A stretch of 64,000 nucleotides of DNA from CAVXDY01 sp963760715 (GCA_963760715.1 CAVXDY010000003.1:186001-250000); one strand, 5' to 3'. Positions 8,966 through 17,867 are shown, counted from the stretch's first letter. The notes: generated from the letters alone by a model not told the origin. Program-made: numbers and translations.

Positions 8966-10458
8966 GGGAGCAGCGCGATCGAGCGGCGCAGGGTTCGCCT
9001 GGCCGCGGCGGCGTCGGTCACGACCACGGTCACCCTCACGACGGGGCGGCGGCCGGCGGCGAGGGCGGCGCGCACCTTGGCCAGGCTCTTGGGCGCCAGC
9101 CTCAGGCGCAGCAGCGCCGACTTCCCGGCGATGATCCGTGCCCGCGCGGGCAGCAGCGTGACCCGGTGCCTGCGCGGCCCGGCCCCCAGCCGGAACCTCG
9201 TGGACGCGGTGGCGCGGGCGGCGCAGGACAGCACCGGGCCGGCCAGCCGGAGGGTCAGGCCGCCGCGCACGAGCCTCTGGCTCTTCGGCCCCTTCAGGCT
9301 GGCGGCGACACGGCGACGAGTTCGACGAACCGGGCCCGCCCGCCCCCGACGCCCCGGGGAGCCCGGGGGCGATGCCGACGGACACGCTCTCGCACCCGGT
9401 CACCGCATCGATGCCGCCCGGATCAACCGTCGCCCGGTCCGTGCCGGCGCCGCAGTTCACGGTGTCCGGTCCCCCGTCGCGCGCGAGCACGATGTCGTCC
9501 CCGCCCTGGGCCAGCATGGCGTCACCGCCGGGCCGCCGGCGAGGGTCTCCTTCGCAGCCGTCCCGCGCAGGAGGTCGCCCGCCTCCCCGCCACGGAGGGA
9601 CTCGATCGAGGTGAGCGTGTCGCGCCCCATCGAGCCGCCGTCCTGGGGTCCGGTCGCCGCGAGGTCGATGGAGACCGGGAGCACGGAGTCGACGTAGTCG
9701 GCCATGTCGAAGCCCGGCCCCCCGTCGATGGCGTTGTCGCCGGGCCCGCCGTCGATCGTGTCGTCCGCTCCGCCGCCCGTCAGCGCGTCGGCGCCGCCGA
9801 GCCCGAGGATGCTGATCGGCCGCAGGTGGGGCGACGACTGGCCGGCGCCTCCGGAGGCGTCGATGACGTCGGCGCCCGGGCTGCCGACGGCGACGAAGGT
9901 GGCGAGGGCCGGGTTCGACATGACGATGTCGAAGTCGGGCGCGGCTTCCGACGCGTTGACGTTGACCGCCATCGGCGCCGCCGGGTTCGTGGTGCTGTTG
10001 GTGCCGAAGACCCAGTGCTCGGGCAGCCCGTCCCCGTCCCGCACGACGATGTGGACGAGGGTGCCGTCGGTCGCCACGGGGTCGGTGATGCTCACCGGTA
10101 TCTCGGCCGCGGGATCGGGCGCCCCGGCCCCCGTCGAAGGGCGGACGGCTCGACGACGACGAGGTCCGAGACCCCGCCGGCCTGAACGTAGGTGATCCCC
10201 GTGACCTCGACTCCCGTGCGAACGGGGCAGGTCGCGCTCGTCGGAGAGATCCCGACGAGCGTCTGACCCGGCACGGTCGGAGACAGCCCCCCGAGGATCG
10301 AAGTCGAAACGTCGTCGATCGAGTGGGTGACGGTGAGCTCGCCGCTTCCCCCATCCAACGCGCAGGTGGTCACGGCGGAGGCGCTCGCCGGCACCCCAGC
10401 CCCCGCCGCCACGAGGAGGACGAGAGCCCATCCGCACTTTCGGATAGGTCGAGGCCAT
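8962..10458 (-). pseudogene. third RTX-like paralogue, broken by several frameshifts
   Basis: The homology to the two downstream copies is continuous but spread over three reading frames. The signal-peptide region (WALVLLVAAGAGVPASASA) and first domain are in one frame. The central part (DPAAEIPVSITDPV to LRGTAAKETLAGG) is in a second frame after a change near 10140. A third frame takes over near 9540 (DAMLAQGGDDIVLARDGG). The C-terminal module (RVAASLKGPKSQRLVRGG) resumes in yet another frame after about 9315. The only nearby ATG (10458) is out of frame with the signal peptide, implying a fourth lesion near 10440. Clustered lesions in one copy beside two intact ones suggest decay; sequencing error is the alternative. 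Confidence 0.75.
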
Positions 10459-10781
10459 GCGGGCGACCCTACGTCGGATCGTTCGGGGCGTGCAACGCCC
10501 GGCCGGGGCGCGGGGTGTGTGCCAATTGGCCGCACGAGCGACGGCCAATTGGCACCTGACCCGCGACCGGTTCGGGTGCCTTCAGGCGAACGTCCCTGTC
10601 GAGCCGGCACGTCGCCGGGGAGGATGATCGCCCCGTGCCGAAGACGTTCTACAAGCGAGGGCGGTTCGGGAATCGATCGCGCCCCAGGTAGTGGTGTAGG
10701 AGCGGCGCCCGGCTGAAGCAGGCCGGCCACCGCGAGCTCCGAACGTCGGTTCACGCCAATGAGCCGATCAGGAGGGTCGCG
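10459..10781. other. 323-bp non-coding stretch between the RTX cluster and an IS256 stub
   Basis: I see no convincing gene here. It contains the presumed promoter region of the minus-strand RTX cluster, a 13-bp perfect inverted repeat (separate entry) and, at its right end, the ribosome-binding site of the transposase stub (AGGAGGG about 6 bp before the ATG at 10782). The segment around 10690-10780 probably represents the left end of the former insertion sequence, but I could not identify a matching right terminal repeat. Confidence 0.5.
10519..10555. repeat. 13-bp perfect inverted repeat with nested palindromes
   Basis: Arms GTGCCAATTGGCC (10519-10531) and GGCCAATTGGCAC (10543-10555) are exact reverse complements around an 11-bp spacer. 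Each arm also contains the self-complementary core GCCAATTGGC, so the site could be an operator with two half-sites or form a hairpin. It lies about 60 bp upstream of the broken RTX copy on the minus strand. The arm and left flank resemble the unit of the tandem array at 36321-36477 (GGCCAAGTGGCC core, G-rich left flank). The function is unknown. Confidence 0.7.
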
Positions 10782-11069
10782 ATGGCCGACACCCACAACC
10801 TGAGCACCGATGCCCTGGTGCGCAAGGTCCTCACCGATGATCACGCCGACCTCGTGCGCGAGGCGGTGTCGTTCCTGTGCCACCAGATCATGGAGGCCGA
10901 GGTCAGCGCCCAGATCGGAGCAGGCCTGGGCGAGCGCGCCCCGGCCGAGCGCACGTCCCACCGCAACGGCTACCGCGAGCGGCGCTTTGACACCCGCGCC
11001 GGATCGCTCGAGCTGTTCATCCCCAAGCTGCGGCAGGGCACGTACTTTCCGAGCTTCCTGGAGCCGCGC
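10782..11069 (+). pseudogene. IS256-family transposase, N-terminal stub
   Basis: The first 96 codons match the N-terminus of IS256/MULE-type transposases: LVRKVLTDDHADLVREAV, SAQIGAGLGERAPAERTSHRNGYR and LELFIPKLRQGTYFPSFLEPR are hallmark segments. The homology stops abruptly after FLEPR, before the DDE catalytic core, which is entirely missing. A strong ribosome-binding site (AGGAGGG) precedes the ATG. The reading frame continues without a stop into an unrelated sequence, so the element was truncated by deletion or recombination. It cannot encode an active transposase. Confidence 0.85.
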
Positions 11070-11604
11070 ACCATCGGGAATCGGCCCCCCTGCGTGATCT
11101 GCATGGGACCGGGGCAGGGCGACCGGAGCGAGTTGCACCTGCCCCACGGCGTGTCGGTCTGGCTCTGCGCCGCTCATCGGTCGCTCGAGTTCCAGCGTCA
11201 GCGGTCCGGTCGGGACCTCGAGGTGACGCTCGGCTGGGCGTGGAGTGCCGCGGGCTGCCTGACGGTCCGCCGGCGGCGGGCGCTCGCGGCTCATCGAGCT
11301 CGCCTCCTCGGCACGACGGCCGAGCGGTCGCGACCGGGCTCCTACAGCTGGCCCGCGCTGCGACGTGAGGCGGAGCGGCGGGCCGCCGGCGGCGAGGCAC
11401 CCGCAGCGCTGATCCGAGCGATCCAGTCGCTCGCCGGCGGCGGGGCGGCGGTCCCGCCCTCGGCCCGCACGGTTCGCCGGTGGATCGCGGAGGGGCGCTG
11501 GCTGACGGACGGTCACGGGCCCGCGTCGGGGCCGGGGCCGGGTCCCGATCCGGCCCCGGCACCAACGTCCCCTGGCATCATCCGCGCGGCGACCGGGAGG
11601 GCCC
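11070..11604 (+). pseudogene. orphan gene fragment with CxxC...CxxH motif, fused to the IS256 stub
   Basis: Downstream of the transposase break, the same frame encodes about 150 residues unlike any transposase. It starts with a putative zinc-binding pattern (CVICMGPG, then WLCAAH about 25 residues later) and continues with a basic helical segment and PPSARTVRRWIAEGRWL, which looks like a helix-turn-helix-type end. I recall no named family. No start codon of its own is evident and no stop occurs before the transporter gene at 11605, in whose sequence the frame simply runs on to 12509. It is therefore probably the 3' part of a disrupted gene. A proline/glycine-rich tail near 11520-11580 may mark its natural end. 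Confidence 0.5.
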
Positions 11605-12543
11605 GTGCACGACGAGAGCAGGAAGGCCATCGCGGCGGCGTTCCTCGCCAACCTCGGCATCGCGATCGCCAAGCTCGTCGGCTTCGCCATCACCGGGGCC
11701 TCGTCGATGCTCGCCGAGTCCGTCCACTCCCTGGCCGATACCGGCAACCAGGGGCTGCTCGTGCTGGGCGGCCGCCAGGCGGCCCGGGCCCCGACCGAGG
11801 ACCACCCCTTCGGCTTCGGCCGCAACCGCTACTTCTGGTCGTTCGTGGTGGCGCTGGTGCTCTTCCTGGTGGGCGGCCTGTTCGCGATCTACGAGGGCGT
11901 CGAGAAGCTGCGCAACCCGCACGACATCACCTCGCCGGCCGTGGCCCTCGGCATCCTCGGGGTCGCGCTGGTGCTGGAGGCCTTCTCGCTGCGCACGGCC
12001 GTCAAGGCGGCCGGCCCCCACGTGAAGAACGGGAAGTGGATCCAGTTCATCCGCCTCTCGAAGAGCCCGGAGCTTCCGGTGGTGCTGCTGGAGGACCTCG
12101 GCGCCCTGGTGGGCCTGGCCTTCGCCTTCACCGGGATCACCCTCGCGGTGGTGACGGGCGAGCCGCGCTTCGACGGCGCCGCCACCTGCGCCATCGGCGC
12201 GCTGCTCGTGGTCATCGCCGTCGTCCTCGTGCTGGAGACGAAGAGCCTGCTGATCGGCGAGTCGGCGAGCCCCGAGGACCGGGAGCGGATCGAGGCGGAG
12301 ATCACCGGGGCGCCGCACGTGCGCCGTCTGCTGAGCATGAAGACCCTGCACCTGGGCCCCGACGAGCTGCTCGTGGCCGCCAAGGTCGAGTTCGATCGCG
12401 ACCTCACGGTCCCCGCCCTCGCGGCCGCGGTCGACGGGTGCGAGGCGCGCGTCCGCGACGCGATGGACATCCCGTGCGTGATCTACCTGGAGCCGGACCT
12501 CGCGCGTGAGCAGGCCCCGCCAACGGAGCCTGCTCAGCCCTGA
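11605..12543 (+). CDS. cation diffusion facilitator (CDF) family transporter
   Basis: A 312-residue inner-membrane metal/proton antiporter. Six transmembrane segments are apparent from residue 7 to about 235. The CDF metal-site motif appears in TM2 as SVHSLADTGNQG (H41, D45), and its TM5 partner is LLEDLGALVG (D164). The cytoplasmic C-terminal domain (about 240-300) includes the family pattern around VRRLLSMKTLHLGPDELLVAAKV. Members export Zn2+, Mn2+, Fe2+ or Co2+; selectivity is not assigned. GTG at 11605 has a GGGAGG ribosome-binding site 5 bp upstream. It stands alone, convergent with the hydrolase at 12566. Confidence 0.9.
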   Translation: MHDESRKAIAAAFLANLGIAIAKLVGFAITGASSMLAESVHSLADTGNQGLLVLGGRQAARAPTEDHPFGFGRNRYFWSFVVALVLFLVGGLFAIYEGVEKLRNPHDITSPAVALGILGVALVLEAFSLRTAVKAAGPHVKNGKWIQFIRLSKSPELPVVLLEDLGALVGLAFAFTGITLAVVTGEPRFDGAATCAIGALLVVIAVVLVLETKSLLIGESASPEDRERIEAEITGAPHVRRLLSMKTLHLGPDELLVAAKVEFDRDLTVPALAAAVDGCEARVRDAMDIPCVIYLEPDLAREQAPPTEPAQP

Positions 12544-12565
12544 CGCGCCCGGCCGGTCCCCGCGG

Positions 12566-13288
12566 TCAGGACAGGCGGTCGCCCGGCGAGATGTCCGGGA
12601 TGTCCACCCCCGCGCCCACCAGCTCGCGCAGCTTTGCGGGGGTGCCCCACAGGGCCGGGAAGGTGCCGAAGTGGCCGCACAGCACCTGCTTCGCGCCGAG
12701 GAGGCGCACGGCGTGAGCCGCCTGCCGCGGGCCCATGGTGTAGAAGTCGCCCACCGGCAGCACGCTCACGTGCGGCTGGTAGATCTCCGCGATCAGGGCC
12801 ATGTCGCCGAACACGTCGGTGTCGCCCGCCTGGTAGACGACCAGGCCGTCGGGGAACGCGAGCACGTAACCGATCGGCTGCCCGCCGTAGGCCATCGTCC
12901 CGTCAGCGAGGGTGATCCCGGCCGAGTGGACCGCGTTCACCATCGTGACGGTGACCCCGGCGACCTCGACCGACCCGCCGATGTTGAAGCCGGTGACCTC
13001 GCAGCCCTTGCCGCCGAGGAAGACCGCGACCTCGAAGAGGGCGAAGGTGGGGGCGCCGGTCTTCGTGATGGCGTCGACCGCCTCGGCCCCGTCGTCGCCG
13101 ATGTGGTCGAAGTGGCCGTGCGTGATGAGGATGCCGTCGGGCTTCAGCGCGGCGGGGTCCTTGTACTCGTCCGGGGTCGCCGGGTTCCCGGCAAGCCATG
13201 TGTCGATCAGAAGGCGCTTGCCCTCAGAGGTCTCCCAGAGCCAGGTGCCGTGCCCGAGCCAGGTCACGGCGTTTCCCCGAAGATCCAT
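12566..13288 (-). CDS. metallo-beta-lactamase-fold metal-dependent hydrolase (UPF0173-like)
   Basis: A 240-residue cytosolic protein. The hallmark THGHFDHIGD motif gives metal ligands H57, H59, D61 and H62. A further ligand histidine lies in VNAVHSAG, the bridging aspartate in YQAGDTDVFGD and a late histidine in CGHFGTFP. The N-terminal VTWLGHGTWLWET strand is typical of the UPF0173/UlaG-like branch. The reaction is probably hydrolysis of a phosphoester, lactone or similar bond, but the substrate is unknown. ATG at 13288 is clear. It lies 39 bp downstream of the GGDEF/HD-GYP gene on the same strand and may be co-transcribed with it. Confidence 0.88.
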   Translation of the reverse strand: MDLRGNAVTWLGHGTWLWETSEGKRLLIDTWLAGNPATPDEYKDPAALKPDGILITHGHFDHIGDDGAEAVDAITKTGAPTFALFEVAVFLGGKGCEVTGFNIGGSVEVAGVTVTMVNAVHSAGITLADGTMAYGGQPIGYVLAFPDGLVVYQAGDTDVFGDMALIAEIYQPHVSVLPVGDFYTMGPRQAAHAVRLLGAKQVLCGHFGTFPALWGTPAKLRELVGAGVDIPDISPGDRLS

Positions 13289-13327
13289 GATCCCCTCCCC
13301 CTTGCGATGGCATACGGGGGCAGTCTC

Positions 13328-16069
13328 TCACCGCGCGGGGGGCGGCAGTCCACCCGCGAGCGCTCTCTCGAGGGCGTCGACCACCGCGGGCCAGAACTGG
13401 GCGCCCGAGCAGCGCCGGCACTCCGCCAGCGCGTCCTCCTGCGACAGGGGCACGCCGTAGGGCCGGTCGGAGGTCATCACGTCCCAGGCGTCGGCGAGGG
13501 TGAGGATGCGCGCGCCCTCGGGGATCGCCTCGGCCGCGATGCCGTCCGGGTAGCCCTGTCCGTCCCACCTCTCGTGGTGCCCGCGCACCCAGGCCACCTG
13601 CCCGCGCGAGAGCACGTCGGCCACGATCTCCGCGCCCAGGGCGGCGTGGGCCTTGACGCGCTCGAACTCCGCCGGAGTGAGCCGGTCGGGCTTGAACAGG
13701 ATGGCGTCCGGGACGGCGATCTTCCCCACGTCGTGGACGAGGCCGGCGTCGCGGACGGCCGCCGCATCGTCGGCGGGCCAGCCGAGCGCCTGGGCGAGCA
13801 CCTGGGCCAGGTCGGCCACCCGCTCCGAGTGCTGGCGCGTGGAGGGGTCCTTGGCGTCCACCGCGCGGGCCAGCACGCGGATGCTCTGGAGGGCCTGGAG
13901 ACGCGTGAGCCGCTCCGCGTGCTCGGCGTCCGAGAGCACCTCCACCACCTCGGGCGAGTAGAGGAAGGTGACGTCGCGGCCATGCTGCTTGGCCCAGTAG
14001 AGCGCGCCGTCGGCCAGGCGGAACAGCTCGCTGGGGTCGCCCGCCTCGGACAGGTCGCAGACCCCCGCCGAGATCGTGAGCTCCCCGACCCCGGGAAAGG
14101 ACTCGCCGGCCACCGCCTCGCGTGCCCGGTCGGCCGCCCGCCAGGCCTCCATCCCCGCGCTCTCGGGCATCATCCAGGCGAACTCGTCACCCCCCACGCG
14201 AGCCACCAGGTCGCCCCCGCGCGCCAGCCCGGCCAGCCGCCGCGCCGCCTCGCGCAGCACCGCGTCGCCCACCTGGTGCCCCAGGTCGTCGTTGACGCGC
14301 TTGAAGTGGTCGAGGTCCAGCAGCACCAGGGAGAACCGGCGGCCGTGGCGGCTCGCCCGGGTCACCTCCTGCGCCAGCCGCTCCTGGAAGGTGCGGTGGT
14401 TGGGCAGCCCGGTCAGGTGGTCGGTCGCCGCCAGGTCGGCCAGGCGCGCCCGTCCCTCGGCGTTGCTCACCGCGATCCCCACCAGCTCAGCGAAGCGGCC
14501 GAGGCGCTCGATCGCCTGGGGCACCGCCCGGCCGGGGGGGAGCCCCGAGACGCCGACGGCGCCCCAGAGGCGGTCGCCGGCGCGCACCGGAGCGGCCACC
14601 ACCGCGTCATCGTCGCCGCGCGACACGTGGATCGGCCGGCCGCTGTGGAAGACCTGGGCCGCGACCTCCTGGCCGTCCAGCGGCGACCGCGGCGGGAAGG
14701 TGCTGGAGCTCTCGGTGAGGGACCACGAGCCCACGAGGTCCGCCGCCGCGGCCTCCTGGTCGAAGCGCACCAGGCCCGCGGCCGCCGCGCCGATGAGCCG
14801 CACGGCCTCCTCGCACACCAGGTCGAACACGGACTGGGGATCGTCCTCGCGCGCGACCGCGGTCGCCACCCGGCGGAGCGCCCCCTGCTCGTTCGCCAGG
14901 CGCCGGTTCTCCGCCTCCCGTCCGCGCAGCTCCTGCTCGGCGGCGTGGCGGGCGCTGATGTCGAGGATGACCGCGGCGATCACGGCGGGCGCCTCGGAGC
15001 CCGCCAGGTGCATCCGTACCTCCACCGGGTGGGTCGATCCGTCGCGCCGCCGCTGCACGGTCTCGAACTGCACCCGCTCGACATCCCCGCTTCGCAGGGG
15101 CTCCACCACCGCGGCGAACGACGCCGCGTCGATCTCGGGCAGGAGGTCGGTGGCGCTCATGCGCAGCAGCTCGTCCAGGCGGTAGCCCGTGTTCGCGATC
15201 ACGCTGCGGTTGACCTGCACGAGGCGCAGGCTGCGGGAGTCGAGCACGCAGACCTCGTCGCGGGAGTGCTCCAGGATCCGGCCGAGGCGGCTCACGAGAC
15301 CCTCCCGCACCCGCCGCTCGGCGACGTCCGAGAGCGTCGCGACCACGGCCTCGACGCGACCGTCGTCCCCCGCGACCGGCTGCGCGTTGAGGGCGATCCA
15401 GCGCACCTCGCCCTCGGGGACCCGCACGCCAAGGATCACCTCGTCCTGGGGGAGCCCCGTGGCCGCGGCGAGGCGGGCGGGGTGATCGCCCGGCTTCAGG
15501 GGCGACCCGTCCTCGCGCACCGCCTCCCACGCCGACAGCGGCCGCCCCAGGAGGTCGCCGGCCGGGGCCCCCAGCAGCCGCTCGGCGCTGGGGTTGGCCG
15601 ACACGATCACGCCGTCGGGGCGGTGCACCACGACGCCCTCGTGCATCGCGGCCACGATGTCCCGGTAGCGCTCGTCGTCGCCGGGCAGCCCGGCGGCCGA
15701 CGAGGCCCGGCCCACGATCACCACGATCCCCGCGCTCTCGCCCCCCGGGCGCTCCCCCAGGGTCACGGCCCGCACCCGGGCGGGCAGGGTGCGGCCGTCG
15801 CGCCGCACCAGCACGGCCGGGGCGTCCCGGTCCCCGGGCGGCGTGAAGCGCCGGGCCGGCGCCGGCAGCAGGCCGTCCACCCACCACGGGTGTGGCGGGG
15901 CCCGGCCCACGATCTCGTCGCGCGGGTAGCCCAGCAGGGTGCAGAAGGTGTCGCTGGCCTCCACGACGACGCCCTCGGGGTCCATCACCAGCACGCCGTC
16001 GCGGGCGGTCTCCATCAGGACGCGCGCAAGCGCCGCCGCGGGGATGTCGGTGAGGCGTCGGCCGATCAT
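13328..16069 (-). CDS. PAS-PAS-PAS-GAF-GGDEF-HD-GYP signalling protein
   Basis: A 913-residue cytosolic sensor. Three PAS domains (roughly residues 15-130, 140-260 and 265-385), one GAF domain (about 400-545), a GGDEF domain (about 555-715) and a C-terminal HD-GYP domain (about 740-900) follow in order. GGDEF has the intact active-site loop RVGGDEFAW and DHLTGLPNHRTF. HD-GYP has HDVGKIAVPDAIL and HHERWDGQGYPDG. It could therefore both make and break cyclic di-GMP, gated by sensory input. An in-frame TTG at 16120 would extend it by 17 residues; ATG at 16069 was preferred because a GGTGGG purine stretch precedes it and PAS1 follows. No transmembrane segment was seen. Confidence 0.9.
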   Translation of the reverse strand: MIGRRLTDIPAAALARVLMETARDGVLVMDPEGVVVEASDTFCTLLGYPRDEIVGRAPPHPWWVDGLLPAPARRFTPPGDRDAPAVLVRRDGRTLPARVRAVTLGERPGGESAGIVVIVGRASSAAGLPGDDERYRDIVAAMHEGVVVHRPDGVIVSANPSAERLLGAPAGDLLGRPLSAWEAVREDGSPLKPGDHPARLAAATGLPQDEVILGVRVPEGEVRWIALNAQPVAGDDGRVEAVVATLSDVAERRVREGLVSRLGRILEHSRDEVCVLDSRSLRLVQVNRSVIANTGYRLDELLRMSATDLLPEIDAASFAAVVEPLRSGDVERVQFETVQRRRDGSTHPVEVRMHLAGSEAPAVIAAVILDISARHAAEQELRGREAENRRLANEQGALRRVATAVAREDDPQSVFDLVCEEAVRLIGAAAAGLVRFDQEAAAADLVGSWSLTESSSTFPPRSPLDGQEVAAQVFHSGRPIHVSRGDDDAVVAAPVRAGDRLWGAVGVSGLPPGRAVPQAIERLGRFAELVGIAVSNAEGRARLADLAATDHLTGLPNHRTFQERLAQEVTRASRHGRRFSLVLLDLDHFKRVNDDLGHQVGDAVLREAARRLAGLARGGDLVARVGGDEFAWMMPESAGMEAWRAADRAREAVAGESFPGVGELTISAGVCDLSEAGDPSELFRLADGALYWAKQHGRDVTFLYSPEVVEVLSDAEHAERLTRLQALQSIRVLARAVDAKDPSTRQHSERVADLAQVLAQALGWPADDAAAVRDAGLVHDVGKIAVPDAILFKPDRLTPAEFERVKAHAALGAEIVADVLSRGQVAWVRGHHERWDGQGYPDGIAAEAIPEGARILTLADAWDVMTSDRPYGVPLSQEDALAECRRCSGAQFWPAVVDALERALAGGLPPPAR

Positions 16070-16187
16070 CGCCCACCGGAGACTAGAGCGCTCCGGTTGC
16101 GCTCTCCACTGGACTGACAACCCCCCGAACGCCCGGTCGCAACCGGCGAGCGGGGGGGTATGAGGGCCCGCGACCGCGCCCGCCGCG

Positions 16188-16520
16188 TCAGGCCGAGCCC
16201 TCGGCCCCTCCCTCGCGCTCGGCCTCGTCGGCCGCCCGGCCGAGCATCGCCGAGATCCGCCGGGCCTCGGCCGGGGTGAGGCGCGCGTAGATCGGCCGCA
16301 GCCCCTCGTGCCACGCCACGTCCACCAGCGGGCGGCCGCGGAAGGCGGGCCCGCCGATGACCGCCTGCACGCCCACCCGCGCGGGCGAGCCGTCGCCGTA
16401 GCGCACCGACTGGGGGTCGGGGGTGTGGGCCGTCTCGTCGCCCCACAGCACGCGGGCGTCGTCGTCGCGCCGCCCCAGCCCGTCCTCCCAGATCGACCCG
16501 CCGGTGCCCGTGGCCCCCAT
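16188..16520 (-). CDS. small hypothetical protein
   Basis: A 110-residue soluble protein I do not recognise. The N-terminal half is glycine- and aspartate-rich (IWEDGLGRRDDDARVLWGDE) and the C-terminal half is a basic/acidic helix-forming segment (YARLTPAEARRISAMLGRAADEAEREGG). No signal peptide or membrane segment is present. ATG at 16520 is preceded by a GGGAGG purine stretch. It lies 23 bp downstream of the GNAT gene on the same strand, so the two may form a transcription unit. The composition suggests a real protein, but there is no functional clue. Confidence 0.6.
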   Translation of the reverse strand: MGATGTGGSIWEDGLGRRDDDARVLWGDETAHTPDPQSVRYGDGSPARVGVQAVIGGPAFRGRPLVDVAWHEGLRPIYARLTPAEARRISAMLGRAADEAEREGGAEGSA

Positions 16521-16543
16521 CGCGCCTCCCCTCGGACCCGAGC

Positions 16544-17110
16544 CTACGCGCCGGGGACGGGCAGGTCGCCGTCCACGAGCGAGAACAGAAGCATGTCCTC
16601 GCGCCGCTCCCCCCGGTACCACGCCTGGCGCAACCGGCCCTCGCGCACATACCCGCAGCGCTCGGCCACCCGGATCGAGCCGGGGTTCGCCACCGCCGCC
16701 TGCAGGTCGAGGCGCGCGAAGCCCACCTCCTCGAGCGCCCATCGCGACAGCAGCGCCAGGGCCCGCGACGCCAATCCCGCCCCGCGCTCCCGCGGCGTCA
16801 CCCAGTACCCGATCTCGGCGCGCTCGGCGTCCCACCGGTCGCGCACGAACCCGATCACGCCCGCGAGGCGCTCGTCGTCCGCGCCGGCGATGGCGAGCTC
16901 CAGCGACACCCCGTTCGCGCGCCGGTCCGGCGCGCCGCCGATGAAGGCGCGGGCGTCGTCCTCCGCGTAGTCCGCCGGCACCCGCGTGAAGCGCTGGACC
17001 ATGGGATCGCGGCACCCCTCCACGATGGCCGCCACGTCGCCGCCCGCCAGAGGGCGCAGGCGCACCCGCCCGTCGGTGAGGGGCGGGTCCGGGAGCAGCA
17101 GCGGGATCAT
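16544..17110 (-). CDS. GNAT-family N-acetyltransferase (RimJ/RimL-like)
   Basis: A 188-residue cytosolic acyltransferase. It begins with the typical VRLRPLAGGDVAAIVEGCRDP segment of the RimJ/RimL group. It then shows the central beta-strand AEIGYWVTPRERGAGLASRAL with an R-x-x-G-x-G/A acetyl-CoA pyrophosphate loop, and ends with the IRVAERCGYVREG signature of protein or small-molecule N-acetyltransferases. The acceptor could be a ribosomal-protein alpha-amine or a free metabolite; the sequence does not decide. ATG at 17110. It lies 19 bp downstream of the L,D-transpeptidase gene in the same direction. Confidence 0.85.
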   Translation of the reverse strand: MIPLLLPDPPLTDGRVRLRPLAGGDVAAIVEGCRDPMVQRFTRVPADYAEDDARAFIGGAPDRRANGVSLELAIAGADDERLAGVIGFVRDRWDAERAEIGYWVTPRERGAGLASRALALLSRWALEEVGFARLDLQAAVANPGSIRVAERCGYVREGRLRQAWYRGERREDMLLFSLVDGDLPVPGA

Positions 17111-17129
17111 CGGGCGGTGCGGCGCCGGC

Positions 17130-17867
17130 TTAGGGGGTGATCACCAGAGGCGTTCCCGGGCGCGCGAGCCGCGCGAGGCGGGTCACGTCGCTGTTGTACA
17201 TGCGCACGCAGCCGTGGCTCGCCTGGGTCCCGATGAGGGCCGGGAGCGTCGTTCCGTGGATGGCCACCCGCCCGTCGCCGCCGGCGAACTCGTTGAGCGT
17301 CTCCGAGAACCCGGTCAGCGGGAGGATGTAGGTGCCGAGGAATCCACCGGGGATGCCGCGCAGGGTCTCCGCGATGGCGAACCAGCGCCCGGTGGGGGTC
17401 GGCGTCGCATCCTTCCCCACCGCCACGGGCACGTACATGATCCGGCGGTTCTTCCGGAAGACCGACAGCCGCCGGTCGCTCACGTCGATCTTCAGCCGGA
17501 TGGACGTGGAGGTGAGCTCCATGCGGTCCTGGAGCACCCACCCGCGTGAGCCGTTCGGCCGCTTCGGCAGCAGCACCTCGGCCCAGCGCACGCCATTGCG
17601 CACGGCGACGCGCGTGACGAGCAGGTGCGTGCGGTCCCCTCCGAACCTGCCGATCAGGGGGATCCGCCACACGACCCTGGCGGAGGCCTTGGGAGCGGCG
17701 CGGGCCACGACCGGTGACAGCGGCGCGGCGATCCAGGCCGTGCTCGGGGTGGGCGCGGCGGGCCCCCCCGGCACGGCGACGCCCATGGCCGTGCCCGCAC
17801 CGAGCGCGAGCGCGACCAGGCCGGCCGCGGCGACGGACCGCCAGGGTGTCAGGAGCCCCCCCGTCAC
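17130..17867 (-). CDS. exported L,D-transpeptidase (YkuD), HGCVR type
   Basis: A 245-residue protein that forms 3-3 crosslinks or anchors proteins in peptidoglycan. It has an N-terminal signal segment (VAAAGLVALALGAGTAMGV), a short SH3-like region with WVLQDRMEL near residue 130, then a YkuD domain with KIDVSDRRLSVFRKN, TPTPTGRWFA and IHGTTLPALIGTQASHGCVRMYN. The catalytic cysteine is C220, with the usual His and Arg partners. GTG at 17867 forms a GTGA overlap with the methyltransferase upstream, so translation is probably coupled. It is one of two YkuD proteins in the window; the other has a variant active-site motif. Confidence 0.9.
   Translation of the reverse strand: MTGGLLTPWRSVAAAGLVALALGAGTAMGVAVPGGPAAPTPSTAWIAAPLSPVVARAAPKASARVVWRIPLIGRFGGDRTHLLVTRVAVRNGVRWAEVLLPKRPNGSRGWVLQDRMELTSTSIRLKIDVSDRRLSVFRKNRRIMYVPVAVGKDATPTPTGRWFAIAETLRGIPGGFLGTYILPLTGFSETLNEFAGGDGRVAIHGTTLPALIGTQASHGCVRMYNSDVTRLARLARPGTPLVITP

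Noticed and set aside
8962..10458. programmed frameshifting in the third RTX copy
   Set aside because: Several changes in different directions, no slippery heptamer and two intact paralogues beside it; decay or read errors are simpler.
10782..12509. one continuous 575-codon fusion gene
   Set aside because: The last 300 codons overlap the CDF transporter in another frame and lack protein-like character; only the first 96 codons (IS256) and the following 150 make sense.
12506..16117. 1203-codon plus-strand open frame
   Set aside because: It lies antisense to the PAS/GAF/GGDEF/HD-GYP gene, which has full domain motifs; in DNA this GC-rich the opposite strand is often open. Its protein is low-complexity R/G/A/H-rich with no recognisable motif.
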